A model generated the notes under the pieces. The model was not told the origin of the DNA and made no database searches. It saw nothing but the letters and a program-made list of their open reading frames with translations. A program made the translations under genes and the position numbers. A DNA stretch of 64,000 nucleotides. It comes from Babylonia areolata. Taxonomy: Eukaryota > Mollusca > Gastropoda > Neogastropoda > Buccinidae. The stretch spans positions 27,191,252 through 27,255,251 of the forward strand of contig NC_134876.1 in assembly GCF_041734735.1 (NCBI RefSeq), written 5' to 3'. Of this stretch, positions 53,701 to 63,394 are shown in pieces (the stretch's first letter is position 1; each line of letters starts with the position of its first letter).

Positions 53701-56700
53701 ATAATACTGCACATTGCATCTGTTTATTGCCTTTCTGTGTCAAGTGTTCACTTGTTCCCAGCTTTGTATGATATAAGCGACAATGTAATAGCCTTTTGTA
53801 TCAGTAATGCGCTATACTGAAGTATTGCGGTCTCTGAAATGTTTCGCTGATTGACTGTCATGTGCAGCCATAGTGAAGCTTGGAGAGATATTGAAGTGTG
53901 TGAAATGGTTTGCTGAATGACCGACATGTGCAGCCATAGTGAAGCTTGGAGAGATATTGAAGTGTGTGAAATGGTTTGCTGAATGACCGATATGTGCAGC
54001 CATAGTGAAGCTTGGAGAGATATTGAAGTGTGTGAAATGGTTTGCTGAATGACCGATATGTGCAGCCATAGTGAAGCTTGGAGAGATATTGAAGTGTGTG
54101 AAATATTTTCCTGAAAGAACGACATGTGTAGCCATAGTGTAGCTGGACAGACTGCTGTCTTCTGTGCCAAGCAGCCCATCACGTGACCCCCTTTCTGTTT
54201 TTTCTCCCATCTTCTCCCTCCCTCCCCTCCTCTACCACCACCATCTCCACCGCTACCACCACCACTACCACTACCACCGCTACCTCCACTACCTCCACCA
54301 CCACTACCACTACCACCATTACCAACATCATCACTACTACCACCACTACCACTGCCCCCACTACCACTGCCACCACAACCAACACTACCACTACCACCAC
54401 CCCCACTACCACTACCACCACCTGAACCACTATCACCACTATCGTCACAGCTGCTACTATTATTACCACCACCACCACCCCACTACCATTGCCACTGCCA
54501 ACACCAAATCCAACATCATACCACTTCCATTACCACTATAAACACCACCACCACTACCACCGAAACCAGCACCAAAACCACTACCACACCCACCACCACT
54601 ACCACCACTGCCACCATCACCAATACCACCGCTACTTCTACTACCACTTTACTGCCACTACTACCACCCAACCCCCACCGCCTCCAGTGACGTACTGGCA
54701 CTTCAGTATGTTGTGCAGACACGTTTTGGCCATGTAACCTGTGCCGGAACCACCATCCCCGCTCCCGTCCCCCACCTCCTACCCCCCAGTGACGAACCGG
54801 CACTTCAGCTTGTTGTGCGGACACGTCTTGGCCATATTCCCTGTGCCGGAACCACCATCCTCCTACCGCCCCCCCCCCCCCCCCCCCCCCCAGTAACTTC
54901 CATGCAGCTTGTTATGCGGACATGTCTTGGCCTTGTCCCCTGTGCGGGAACTATTATCCACCTACCCTCCCCCAGCTCCCCCTGCACCCTCCCCCGCCCC
55001 CCCCCCCCCCGCCCCCCCTCCCTCCCCCCCCACACACACACCAGTGACGTACCGGCACTGCAGCCTGTTGTGCAGACATGTCTTGGCCCTGGCCATGTCC
55101 CCCCAGTGCTGGAAGTGAGCCAGGCCAAAGGCCTGCAGACACCTGTTGAACAGGTAACTCTGCTCCACCTTGCTGCAGTGAGACGTGTATGGGTTTGCCC
55201 GCCTGCTTCCCATGGCTGCTTCCACTGGGGGCACACATTGTTTGGTTTAACATAGTCAGCCAGAGAGAGGCACACGTTGTTTGGTTTAACATGATCAGTC
55301 AGAGAGAGGCACAAGTTGTTTAGTTTAACATAGTCAGTCAGAAATAGGCACAAGTTGTTTGGTTTAACGTAGTCAGCCAGAGAGAGGCACACGTTGTTTG
55401 GTTTAACATGAACTGTCAGAGAGAGGCACAAGTTGTTTAGTTTAACATAGTCAGTCAGAAATAGGCACATTTTGTTTGGTTTAACATAGTCAGAAAGAGG
55501 CACAAGTTGTTTGGTTTAACATAGTCAGAAAGAGGCACACGTTGTTTGGTTTAATATAGTCAGTCAGGGAGAGGACAAGTTATTTGGTTTAACATGGTCA
55601 GTCAGAAAGAGGCACAAGTTGTTTGGTTTAACATTGTCAGAAAGAGGCACAAGTTGTTTGGTTTAACATAGAGAGAGGCACAAGTTGTTTGTTTAACATG
55701 GACAGTCATTACCACTACCATTCCATTACCACTATAAACACCACCACCACTACCACCGAAACCAGCACCAAAACCACTACCACACCCACCACCACTACCA
55801 CCACTGCCACCATCACCAATACCACTGCTACTTCTACTACGACTTTACTACCACTACTACCACCCAACCCCCCTCCCCCCTCCATCAGTGACGTACTGGC
55901 ACTTCAGCCTGTTGTGCAGACACATTTTGGCCATGTCCCCTGTGCCGGAGCCACCATCCCCCTACCCAGCCCCCTTCCCACACCCCATCCCCCCACACCC
56001 ACCCCACCGCCTCCAGTGTCAGAGAGGCACAGGTTGTTTGTTTAACATAGTCAGTCAGAGAGAGGCACACGTTGTTTGGTTTAACTTAGTCAGTCAGAAA
56101 AAGGCACAAGTTGTTTGGTTTAACATAGTCAGACAGAGAGATGCATAAGTTGTTTGTGTAACATAGTCAGTCAGAGAGATACATAAGTCGTTTGTGTAAC
56201 ATAGTCAGCCAGAGAGAGGCACAAGTTGTTTAGTTTAACATAGTCAGTCACAAATAGGCACATGTTGTTTGGTTTAACATAGTCAGAAAGAGGCACAAGT
56301 TGTTTGGTTTAACATAGTCAGAAAGAGGCACACGTTGTTTGGTTTAATATAGTCAGTCAGGGAGAGGACAAGTTATTTGGTTTAACATGGTCAGTCAGAA
56401 AGAGGCACAAGTTGTTTGGTTTAACATAGTCAGAAAGAGGCACAAGTTGTTTGGTTTAACATAGAGAGAGGCACAAGTTGTTTGTTTAACATGGACAGTC
56501 AGAGAGAGGCACAGGTTGTTTGTTTAACATAGTCAGTCAGAAAGAGGCACAAGTTGTTTGGTTTAACTTAGTCAGTCAGAAAGAGGCACAAGTTGTTTGG
56601 TTTAACATAGTCAGTCAGAGAGATGCATAAGTTGTTTGTGTAACATAGTCAGTCAGAGAGAGGCACACGTTGTTTGGTTTAACATAGTCAGTCAGAAAGA

Positions 56701-57885
56701 GGCACAAGTTGTTTGGTTTAACTTAGTCAGTCAGAAAAAGGCACAAGTTGTTTGGTTTAACATAGTCAGACAGAGAGATGCATAAGTTGTTTGTGTAACA
56801 TAGTCAGTCAGAGAGATACATAAGTCGTTTGTGTAACATAGTCAGCCAGAGAGAGGCACAAGTTGTTTGGTTTAACATAGTCAGTCAGAGAGAGGCACAA
56901 GTTATTTGGTTTAGCATAGACAGTCAAAGAGAGGCACAAACTTTTTCATCATTTACAGTCGGGCTTCCGACATCGTCATTCATGTCAAACAACATTAGTC
57001 CGTTTGTGTGATTCATAGGTGTCTGGCATCAACAGCAGTGAAATCGTAGGTGCTGTTTATCTTGACTTACAGAAAGCTTTTGTTCTTGTTGACCACAAAA
57101 TATTAGTTAAAAACTGTCATTGTATATCAGAAACACCACTAAGCTGTCCTTTTTCGAATCATTCCTTACTGACAGAAAACAACATGTTTTTACCAATGGC
57201 AATGACTTTTCCTCTGAAACAATTCAAAGTAGAGTTCTTCAAGGATCCGTTCTTGGACCACTTCTATTCTATGTGTTTATCAGTGACCTTCCTTTGTCTT
57301 TATCAGACTCAAGGGTCTCGTGTGATCTTTTTGCAGATGACACTTCCCTTCGTTCCAGTTCTTGTACTATTAGTTGCAATTGTCGTAGGTGGATTTGATA
57401 GTAACAACAGTTTTGCTTAATCATCCCATTGCTTGTTTCCTATGGTAGATATTGATGACATATCCCCCCAAACCCCTGCCCTACCCCCCCCCCCACCCAC
57501 CCCCCCACACACACACCCATCTCTCTCTCTCTTTCAGTTGTCAAGATTTTTGTACAAAGTGTTTTAGAAAAGGTCAGAGTTAAAAGCAGAAGATTGATTG
57601 GTGATGATGCAGGATGATTTTTAAGAAAATATAAAAATGAAGACGGGAAGTCTTTTGATGAAGGAAAAAGGAAAAGTGTAGCTGGTTCATTCAGTTTAAG
57701 TCAACCCTTGTTTATCTATATGTACGGTAATAATCCCGAGTAAGAAGCCTTCCACTTCGTGCGAAATTGAACTGATAGATATAATTATGTGTTCTAACCC
57801 CCTGAACTGAACATTTTATTTATTCAATAAAATGTCATGTCATGTCATGTTATGTCATCTCTGTCTCTGTCTCTCTCTCTCTCTC

Positions 57886-57962
<77 letters not shown>

Positions 57963-58491
57963 CATATTAAACTTAGTTAACAAGGTAACACATCGGCCAG
58001 TATACTATGGAGTGATGGCCAAGAGGTAACGCGTCCGCCTTGGAAGCAAGAGAATCTGAGCGCGCTGGTTCGAATCACGGCTCAGAAGCCAATATCCTAC
58101 CCCCCTCCTCCACTAGACTTTGAGTGGTGGTCTAGACGCTAGTTATTCGGATGAGACGATAAACCCGGATCTCGTGTGCAGCATGCACTTAGCGCACGTG
58201 AAAGAACCCACGGCGATAAAAGAGTTGTTCCTGGCAAAATTCAGTAGAAAAATCCATTTCGATAGGAAAAAAGTAATAAAACTGCACGCAGGAAAAAATA
58301 CAAAAAAATGGGTGGCCCTCTCAGTGTAGCGACGCGCTCTCCCCGGGGAGAGCAGCCCGAATTTCATACAGAAAAATCTGTTGTGTCAAAAAAGAGAAAT
58401 ACAAATACAAATACATCACCAAGCAAAGCCGCTTTGCAGAACAAAATGAAGCGAAAATTCCATTATAACAATCGCTTGACTAGAATCAGCA

Positions 58492-58544
<53 letters not shown>

Positions 58545-58752
58545 CGCGCGCGCGCGCGCGCACGGAGGCAGGCATGCAGGCACATAATGTTATATATGGA
58601 AATGTCTCCAAAAAGATTACAGATACTTCTGAAACTAATGATCATAGATGCAGCCAGATGTTATCTATACCCAGACCAAGAAATAACCTTTAAAAATCCA
58701 GTTTCTTGTACTCTGGCGGAAATTAATTTGTGGAACAATCTTCCACTCAATG

Positions 58753-58833
<81 letters not shown>

Positions 58834-59162
58834 TATTAAGAATAAAAACGTGTTAAAGAAAAATCTGAACCATCTTATTAGTCAAAGGAAGATGAGCAGT
58901 TATACTATATAGTTATCAGTCTACCACTTTGTTTATTTATTTGTGAAATGTTTTATCTACGCTCTTATCGGAAATGTATATGTGTTATATGAGGGGATGT
59001 GTGTGTAAAATGCACGCGCGCACACTCGCATTTTAAGCAAGAAATGACAACAGTCCACGAGAATGTTTCCCAAACAAAGCAAAAAAGACAGAGTGCACTG
59101 AACTTACCACAGCACTGAAACAGGACCACAGCCACAACCAGCACCACGTGTCGGGCAGGCAT
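47642..59162 (-). CDS. Unrecognised small secreted cysteine-rich protein (four exons plus a possible fifth)
   Basis: Joined minus exons 59162-59108, 55224-55053, 53313-53204 and 47719-47642 have GT-AG borders and matching phases (1, 2, 1). The candidate exon 44197-44148 extends them to a stop, giving 154 residues. The N-terminus is a clear signal peptide (VVLVVAVVLFQCC core, cleavage predicted after VEA). The mature chain has nine cysteines, ten with the last exon, spaced like a disulfide-rich helical domain: NPYTSHCSKVEQ, LFNRCLQAFGLAHFQHW, ARAKTCLHNRLQC, VVRCIQSLFL, NFNCNYHDVECKCW. I recognise no family. Secretion is supported by the leader; function is unknown. Introns hold a Gypsy fossil, LINEs and minisatellites copying exon edges. 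An upstream in-frame Met exists (about 59306), but the 59162 start directly precedes the leader. Confidence 0.6.
47720..48175. repeat. Intron 3 minisatellite built on exon 4 and its acceptor, 79-84-bp unit
   Basis: Five further copies of TTTCAGCAAAGCACCATTTT plus AACTGTAACTACCACGAC, covering about 40 bases of exon 4. Copy starts are at 47800, 47884, 47963, 48042 and 48121. The two nearest intervals are 81 and 84 bp (in frame), the distal ones 79 bp. Confidence 0.92.
48190..49185. repeat. Intron 3 minisatellite, about 43-bp unit
   Basis: About 23 copies of TTTTCACATTGTGGTGTTCA plus TATGTATGTAGTACAACACT. A 130-bp block (48855-48955) is repeated at 48980-49080, showing segmental duplication inside the array. 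Confidence 0.95.
49186..49325. repeat. Copies of the exon 3 end and donor, left of the LINE
   Basis: Two units whose minus strand reads CACTACTGAGT-adjacent donor sequence and CAAGGAGACATTGAGTTACA, matching the end of exon 3 at 53204. More copies lie at 53135-53200 on the other side of the LINE. Confidence 0.8.
49345..53115 (+). mobile_element. LINE with endonuclease and reverse transcriptase, dead
   Basis: Antisense in intron 3 of the secreted-protein gene. APE-type endonuclease pieces: FGITALLETKTDDIDVSFVQ, SGGTAVLYKKSIDNYV and HILLFGDFNAYTKRND. RT: NYRGITLLSCLGKLFTSILN, LYCAFVDYGKAFDSVWR (motif A) and GVRQGENLSPLLFSLYLNDL (motif B); no YxDD is visible. C-terminal cysteine motif CKECNTVGDEFHFVSECP. 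The 3' end carries CCACACCCCAAAAGGGGCAA. Many frame breaks are present. It is interrupted by a 230-bp TTAA element and splits an exon-edge minisatellite. Confidence 0.88.
49768..49997. mobile_element. 230-bp TTAA-flanked MITE (piggyBac-like) inside the LINE
   Basis: TTAACTCTCTCCATACGAAC at the left and, inverted, TTAACTCTCAGTACGGCC at the right. Both ends coincide with TTAA, the piggyBac target duplication. It interrupts the LINE endonuclease region. Non-coding. Confidence 0.65.
53135..53203. repeat. Copy of the exon 3 end and donor, right of the LINE
   Basis: Minus: GTAGATCAGGCATGAAGAAG then ACACTGAGTTAC, a diverged copy of the last 35 bases of exon 3, separated from the real exon by its own donor and TGTGTAGCACACTACTGAG. 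Confidence 0.85.
53204..53313 (-). CDS. Secreted cysteine-rich protein exon 3
   Basis: 110 nt after GCTTATTTTCAG, ending ATGATGA before GTAAGT. The first A completes Arg (CG/A). It continues AAGTVVRCIQSLFLTSRTRL and SSRCRSGIKETLSYMM. Strong consensus sites at both ends. Confidence 0.65.
53314..53580. repeat. Intron 2 repeat (ACAATAACCATGGTG)n at the exon 3 acceptor
   Basis: About 17 copies of an 18-bp-class unit. The real acceptor CATGCTTATTTTCAG differs only slightly from the unit CATGCTTATTGTCAC, so the functional site lies in the edge of the array. Confidence 0.9.
53830..54145. repeat. Intron 2 minisatellite, 66-bp unit
   Basis: Five copies of GCAGCCATAGTGAAGCTTGG plus AGAGATATTGAAGTGTGTGA. 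66 is divisible by three, hence the long frames with ISPSFTMAAH repeats. Confidence 0.93.
54230..54672. repeat. (CCACCACTA)n simple repeat
   Basis: Degenerate ACC/CCACTACCA tract. A similar block recurs at 55710-55880, including a shared stretch ATTACCACTATAAACACCAC, indicating segmental duplication. Confidence 0.93.
54680..55052. repeat. Three copies of the exon 2 end and donor with poly-C linkers
   Basis: Minus: ATGGCCAAAACGTGTCTGCA then CAACA-T-CTGAAGTGCCAGTACGTCACTGG and two similar copies, repeating about 40 bases of exon 2 with its GTACGT donor. Units are joined by C-rich runs of 10-16 bases. A fourth copy lies at 55885-55945. Confidence 0.9.
55053..55224 (-). CDS. Secreted cysteine-rich protein exon 2
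   Basis: 172 nt after TGTGTGCCCCCAG, ending TGCCG before GTACGT. Two bases complete Val (G/TG) of the cleavage-site VEA. It then reads AAMGSRRANPYTSHCSKVEQ, LFNRCLQAFGLAHFQHW and ARAKTCLHNRLQC. Confidence 0.62.
55240..55705. repeat. Intron 1 minisatellite block 1, about 40-bp unit
   Basis: GTTGTTTGGTTTAACATAGT plus CAGTCAGAGAGAGGCACA, about 12 copies. It ends within 10-15 bp of the exon 2 acceptor. Confidence 0.95.
55706..56015. repeat. Duplicated CCACTA tract with an exon 2-edge copy
   Basis: A second copy of the 54530-54760 segment (CCACTA tract, poly-C, exon 2 end copy) embedded between two blocks of the 40-bp minisatellite. Confidence 0.85.
56016..56945. repeat. Intron 1 minisatellite block 2, about 40-bp unit
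   Basis: About 23 copies, same family as 55240. Several unit orders recur (for example 55500-55700 and 56290-56490), showing block duplication. Confidence 0.95.
57010..57840 (+). mobile_element. Jockey/CR1-like LINE fragment
   Basis: GAVYLDLQKAFVLVDH (motif A), then in another frame VLQGSVLGPLLFYVFISDLP (motif B) and LFADDTSL (FADD). A C-rich stretch follows, and a 3' end with TTCAATAAAATGTCATGTCA. Broken and 5'-truncated. Antisense in intron 1 of the secreted-protein gene. Confidence 0.82.
57889..57960. repeat. (GT)n microsatellite
   Basis: Uninterrupted GT run. Confidence 0.97.
58006..58412 (+). mobile_element. SINE A, full-length with tRNA-like head
   Basis: The head carries a B box GGTTCGAATCACGG (58067) and an A-box-like TGGCCAAGAGGTAACGCG. 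The body includes GTGAAAGAACCCACGGCGAT and GGAGAGCAGCCCGAATTTC, and the tail is AAATACAAATACAAATAC. Other copies: 62225-62590 (+), 36366-36662 (-) and 60348-60490 (-). Confidence 0.88.
58492..58562. repeat. (CA)n/(CG)n microsatellite
   Basis: CA run followed by GAGCGCGCGCGCGCGCGC. Confidence 0.95.
58600..58753 (+). mobile_element. LINE C-terminal scrap
   Basis: Reading LIIDAARCYLYPDQEITF then LAEINLWNNLPLNV resembles the C-terminal LWN-LP motif of CR1-like LINEs. No other part is present. Confidence 0.4.
58754..58822. repeat. (AT)n microsatellite
   Basis: Nearly 70 bp of uninterrupted AT, then a short CA run. Confidence 0.97.
59108..59162 (-). CDS. Secreted cysteine-rich protein exon 1 (signal peptide)
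   Basis: 55 nt from ATG (G at -3) to TGCTGTG before GTAAGTTC. It encodes MPARHVVLVVAVVLFQCC plus one base, a basic n-region and hydrophobic core. A further good donor, GCAGAAG/GTGAGTTC at about 59349, may end an upstream 5' UTR exon. Confidence 0.62.
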
Positions 59163-59359
59163 GTCGAGGTTTCTGAGTGACTCTGACCACGCGTTCCAAC
59201 AGACCAACAGACGAATGGGCCACTTGTGAACAACGGGTGTATTAATAACAGCGCTAGAGTCAGCAGACATGAAGCTGTCATGACTGTCAACAGTGTCTTT
59301 CATCATAACTAACTGCTTCACTTCCTCTTTACCTTGGCCTGAACTCACCTTCTGCTGTT

Positions 59360-59815
59360 AATGTTACTTGTTGTTCTTGATTTACCTGAACCTGTCTTAT
59401 TTTCTTTCTTTTTTTTCGTTTATCTACTTACTTATTTTTAAAAAATCTATTCATCTGTTTATCATTCTTTTATGTAGTTCCCCTAAAGCAGGTTCTCCAG
59501 GCCTGGTCACTGCCTTTGATTACCCGGCTAGGCACCTGCACCATATCTTCTGTATTTTTCAGCAGATGTGGTGTTGTGTCTGTGGATCTGAAATCAGAAC
59601 GTTTTCCATTCAAGGATTAAAGATTTCAGGCGTGGCCTTTTGTTGCATTCATTCCTTTACAATGTGCATCCACTGCAAACAGTGCACACATGTATGAAGA
59701 AAAAAGGAGAGAGAAAAATGACCCCCTCCCCCCCAAAAAAAAACAACAACAAAAAAAACAACAAAAAAACAACCAACAAGAAAAAAACTCTTCCAACAGA
59801 AGGACATGAATGATG
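59360..59815. other. Upstream flank of the secreted-protein gene
   Basis: A/T-rich sequence, then an A-rich tract at 59735-59790. No gene is recognised. Confidence 0.4.
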
Positions 59816-59890
<75 letters not shown>

Positions 59891-59898
59891 ACACACAC
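59816..59898. repeat. (CA)n microsatellite
   Basis: Long CA run with one ATA interruption. Confidence 0.97.
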
Positions 59899-60347
59899 AG
59901 ACTGACAGATGGAGAGAGAGATAGACTAATTATGGGTATCATATTCTTTTGAGTATGTAAAGTTCTTATTTGATAGCAAAAAGCCGTGTTTCGTAAGCGA
60001 AAGAAAACATCAAGCTTTTTTCTTTTTCTGTCCATGTAGACGAACACAAAAGAAAAATATGTTGATGAATCAGTGTGAGTATGTGAAATGTGGAATGAAT
60101 AAATGAGAGAAAAAGGAATAAAACCACTTTAAGAACGAAGAGGGTTTACATTTTGTCAGCATCACCAAACGTAATGGTGTTGGAGGCAAAGAGTTGATGG
60201 GTGTGAGGTATGCAAGGAGATAAAAGGCAGCGCCCTGTTCTCAATATGGTATTGTTTCCACTTCCGACACTGGGCATAGACACTGTATTGTATGGTATTG
60301 TATTGTACTATGTTGTACTATACTGTGCTGTATTACTCTTTGTATAA

Positions 60348-60490
60348 ACATTATTTCTCTGTGTGAAATTAGCCTGCTCTCCACACGGAGAGTGCATCGC
60401 TAGAGTGAGACTGCCAACTTTCTCTGCCTAAATGTGTATTTCTTTTCCTGTCAAAGTTGATTTTTCTACAGATTTTTTCCTGTGGGTTTT
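60348..60490 (-). mobile_element. SINE A fragment (3' end)
   Basis: The reverse complement contains GGAGAGCAGGCTAATTTCAC and AAAAATCAACTTTGACAGG, a diverged tail half of SINE A. Confidence 0.7.
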
Positions 60491-61009
60491 GCCCATTACC
60501 TCCAACGGACTCCAGGAATTGACTCTGCAGCGGTCCTCGTTTCCCTTCTGCCCTGTTCAACCCAGATTCCCTCACGCCCGCTCCCTATCCTGACCTTCAT
60601 ATTCCCAAGAACTTCCTTGCCCGATGTATCCCATCATGTACTACCCTCTTCAATTCTGCAGGCATGTGACTTCAGGCCTCGAGTGGGCTCATTGATATTT
60701 GTCGTCCACGGATGGGTCTGACTTAGGTTCGAGTGAACTGACATTGCATAGAACTGGTGCCGCAGTTGCTCGAGCCTACCGTGACAATTATTCTGTGTCA
60801 TCATAAGACTGAAGGAGAGTGGTGCTGTAGTTTTAGGATTTAATTTTGTGTGTCTGGACCTGTCTTTGGAAGTGGAACTACAGTAAAGAACTGAGCTGAA
60901 CTTTTATGTCTTAGTGTTGTGTTGTCGGGATGTAAGTCTGGGAAGGTGTGTGTGTGTGTGTGGTGGTGGTGGGAGGGGGGTATATGGGCAACCCCTTATG
61001 GTTGTGACA
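60491..61009 (+). mobile_element. Probable Gypsy LTR remnant
   Basis: The 3' part (about 60880-61009) ends GGGCAACCCCTTATGGTTGT then GACA, like the LTR ends of the Gypsy fossil at 44742 and 45355 in reverse. The left boundary is unclear. Broken solo copy. Confidence 0.5.
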
Positions 61010-61014
61010 ACCAA

Positions 61015-61630
61015 CACTCCACTGATATAAGTATCCATATTAATCAGTTACTAGGCCAAAACGCCATTGATACTAGTATCAATATTAATCAATTACTAGG
61101 CCAACACTTCATTGATATAAGCATCATTATCAGTTAATGAATACATCACGACCAACACTCCGTTTATATAAGTATGAATATCAATATCAATCAATACCTC
61201 TAGGCCAACACTCAATTGATATAAGTATCATTATCAATTAACGAATACCTCAAGGCCAACACTCCGTTGATATAAGTATCATTATCAATTAACGAATACC
61301 TCATGGCCAACACTCCGTTGATATAGGTATCAATATCAATTAACGAATACCTCAAGGCCAACACTCCGTTGATATAAATATCATTATCAATTAACGAATA
61401 CCTCAAGGCCAACACCCCATTGATATAAGTATCATTATCAATTAACGAATACCTCAAGGCCAACACTCCGTTGATAAAAGTATGCAAATCAATCAATCAC
61501 TGGGCCAACACTCCATTGATGTAAGTATCGATATCAATCAATCACTGCGCCAACACTTCATTGATATAAGTATCAATATCAATCAATCACTGGGCCAACA
61601 CTCCGTTGATGTAAGTATCAATATAAAAAA
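61015..61630. repeat. Minisatellite, about 48-60-bp unit
   Basis: About 12 copies of GGCCAACACTCCGTTGATAT plus AAGTATCATTATCAATTAAC. An ATCAATCACTGG variant dominates the right end. Confidence 0.93.
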
Positions 61631-61727
61631 TTCGGTCACCACACATAGCATTTTGTCATGGCTAGTACAGGGTCAGTGCCTTGATAATGTATTATTAACA
61701 GTTTGGGACACCGCATAGGCTGTTGCG

Positions 61728-61797
<70 letters not shown>

Positions 61798-61818
61798 TGT
61801 ACATAATGTATTGTTTCC

Positions 61819-61893
<75 letters not shown>

Positions 61894-61975
61894 TGTACAT
61901 AATGTATTGTTTCCAGTTTGGGACACCGCGTAGCCTATTGTGTGTGTTTTGTACAGGGTAAGTACGGCCGCCGTT
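61631..61975. repeat. Compound (TG)n repeat with duplicated spacer
   Basis: Two long TG runs (61731-61795, 61825-61890), each followed by TCCTGTACATAATGTATTGT then TTCCAGTTTG. GGGACACCGC flanks both sides. Confidence 0.95.
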
Positions 61976-62224
61976 GATAAAGTATTGTTTCCATTTGGCA
62001 AAGCAGGAAACGAGGCAGCTAGGGAACATGGGAGTTATGGGCCTGCGTACCTTGCCCTTGTCACCAGACCAGAGAGATGAATGGCAGTTTGTGACAAGCA
62101 GAATCTGTCTCTGTCAGCTCCACGTCGGCCACGTCAGCAGAAAACATTCATACAGGAACTCTGTGACGTTTCACTCTCCGGGCGTGAGACGGCCCAGTTG
62201 ACAAATGTCAATGTGTGTGTGTGG
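61976..62224. other. Unique sequence, no gene recognised
   Basis: GC-balanced block with short open readings on plus (for example TSRICLCQLHVGHVSRKHSY). Not assignable. Confidence 0.35.
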
Positions 62225-62590
62225 ACGCGTGGCCAAGTCACAATGTCCCCGACTAGGGAGCGAGTATATACAGGTTCAAGTCCCGATTTTTCTCCCTATC
62301 CACTAGACCTGAATGGTAGTCTGGTGCTAGTCTTTCGGATGACACGATAGACAGAGGTTCCATGTGCAGCAGGCACTAAGTGCGTGCACAACTGACGGCC
62401 ACAAAATCATTGTCCACTGCACAATTTTTGCGGAAAAACACATTTTGATAAAAAAAAGTGTATATACTTACAGTTAGAAAGAAGAAAACAATGATGGGTG
62501 GCGCTGCACTGTGGCGATTCCCTCTTCACGGGGAGAGCAACCCGAATTTTACACTGAGAAATTTGCTGTGACAAAAATAATGCACAGTAA
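62225..62590 (+). mobile_element. SINE A, full-length copy 2
   Basis: tRNA-like head with GTGGCCAAGTCACAATGTCC and B box GGTTCAAGTCCCG (62273), a body with TTTCGGATGACACGATAGAC and a tail with GGAGAGCAACCCGAATTTTA. More diverged than the 58006 copy. Confidence 0.85.
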
Positions 62591-62603
62591 TATATTTTTT
62601 TCA

Positions 62604-62728
62604 AGGCCTCACGAAGCGCGTTGGGTTACGCTGCTGGTCAGGCATCTGCTTGGCAGATGTGGTGTGGCGTATATGGATTTGTCCGAATGCAGTGACGCCT
62701 CTTTGAGCTACTGATACTGATACTGAAT
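62604..62728 (+). mobile_element. SINE B copy 3, nearly complete
   Basis: AAGGCCTCACGAAGCGCGTT, GGGTTACGCTGCTGGTCAGG and a body ending TTGAGCTACTGATACTGATA. It sits directly behind SINE A, so the two families are adjacent or joined. Confidence 0.8.
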
Positions 62729-62789
62729 AAAAATAAATTTGAAAAAAGGAAAAAAGAAAAAGAAGATGGTTGAAACACAGCGAACTTCC

Positions 62790-63360
62790 CACTGGTTGCA
62801 TGATGGCTTTCTGATCATTGTCTGAAATGTGTTTAGATGGTGAACATCGTCAATCCCTTGGCTGAACCAACAAGAATTGTCTGAAATCTGTTTAGATAGT
62901 GAACATGCTAAATCCATTGGCTGAACCAACAAGAATTGTCTGAAATGTGTTTAGATGGTAAACATGCTAAATCCCTTGGCTAAACCAACCGGAATTGTCT
63001 GAAATGTGTTTAGATGGTGAACATCGTCAATCCCTTGGCTGAACCAACAGAAATCGGCTGAAATGTGTTTTGATGTTGAACATCCTAAATCCCTTGGCTG
63101 AACCAACAAGAATTGTCTGAAAATTGTTTAGATGGTGAACATCGTCAATCCCTAGGCTGAACCACCAAGAATTGTCTGAAATGTGTTTAGATCGTGAACA
63201 TCGTCAATCCCGTGGCTGAACCAACAAGAATTGTCTGAAAATTGTTTAGATGGTGAACATCCTAAACCCCTTGGCTGAACCAACAAGAATTGTCTGAAAT
63301 GTGTTTAGATGGTGAACATCCTAAATCCCTTGGCTGAACCAACAGGAATTGGCTGAAGTA
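62790..63360. repeat. Minisatellite, 59-60-bp unit
   Basis: About ten copies of GAATTGTCTGAAATGTGTTT plus AGATGGTGAACATCGTCAAT. Variants alternate ATCGTCAATCCC and ATCCTAAATCCC. Confidence 0.95.
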
Positions 63361-63394
63361 TGTGTAATGGAAAAAAGTGAACACCACGGTATTG

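Noticed and set aside
54183-54640. His/Tyr-rich or Thr-rich structural protein
   Set aside because: All six frames are open through the CCACTA simple repeat.
58006-58085. tRNA gene
   Set aside because: A and B boxes are present, but no acceptor stem or full cloverleaf is evident, and the unit recurs as the head of a SINE.
59163-59348. Longer N-terminus for the secreted protein
   Set aside because: The frame opens without an ATG at its far end, includes a good GTGAGT donor, and would bury the signal peptide; an internal Met remains possible but is less likely.
61482-61933. Short plus-strand proteins over the TG repeats
   Set aside because: Cys/Val alternation is a direct reading of (TG)n.
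62225-62290. tRNA gene
   Set aside because: Same SINE head as at 58006, more diverged.
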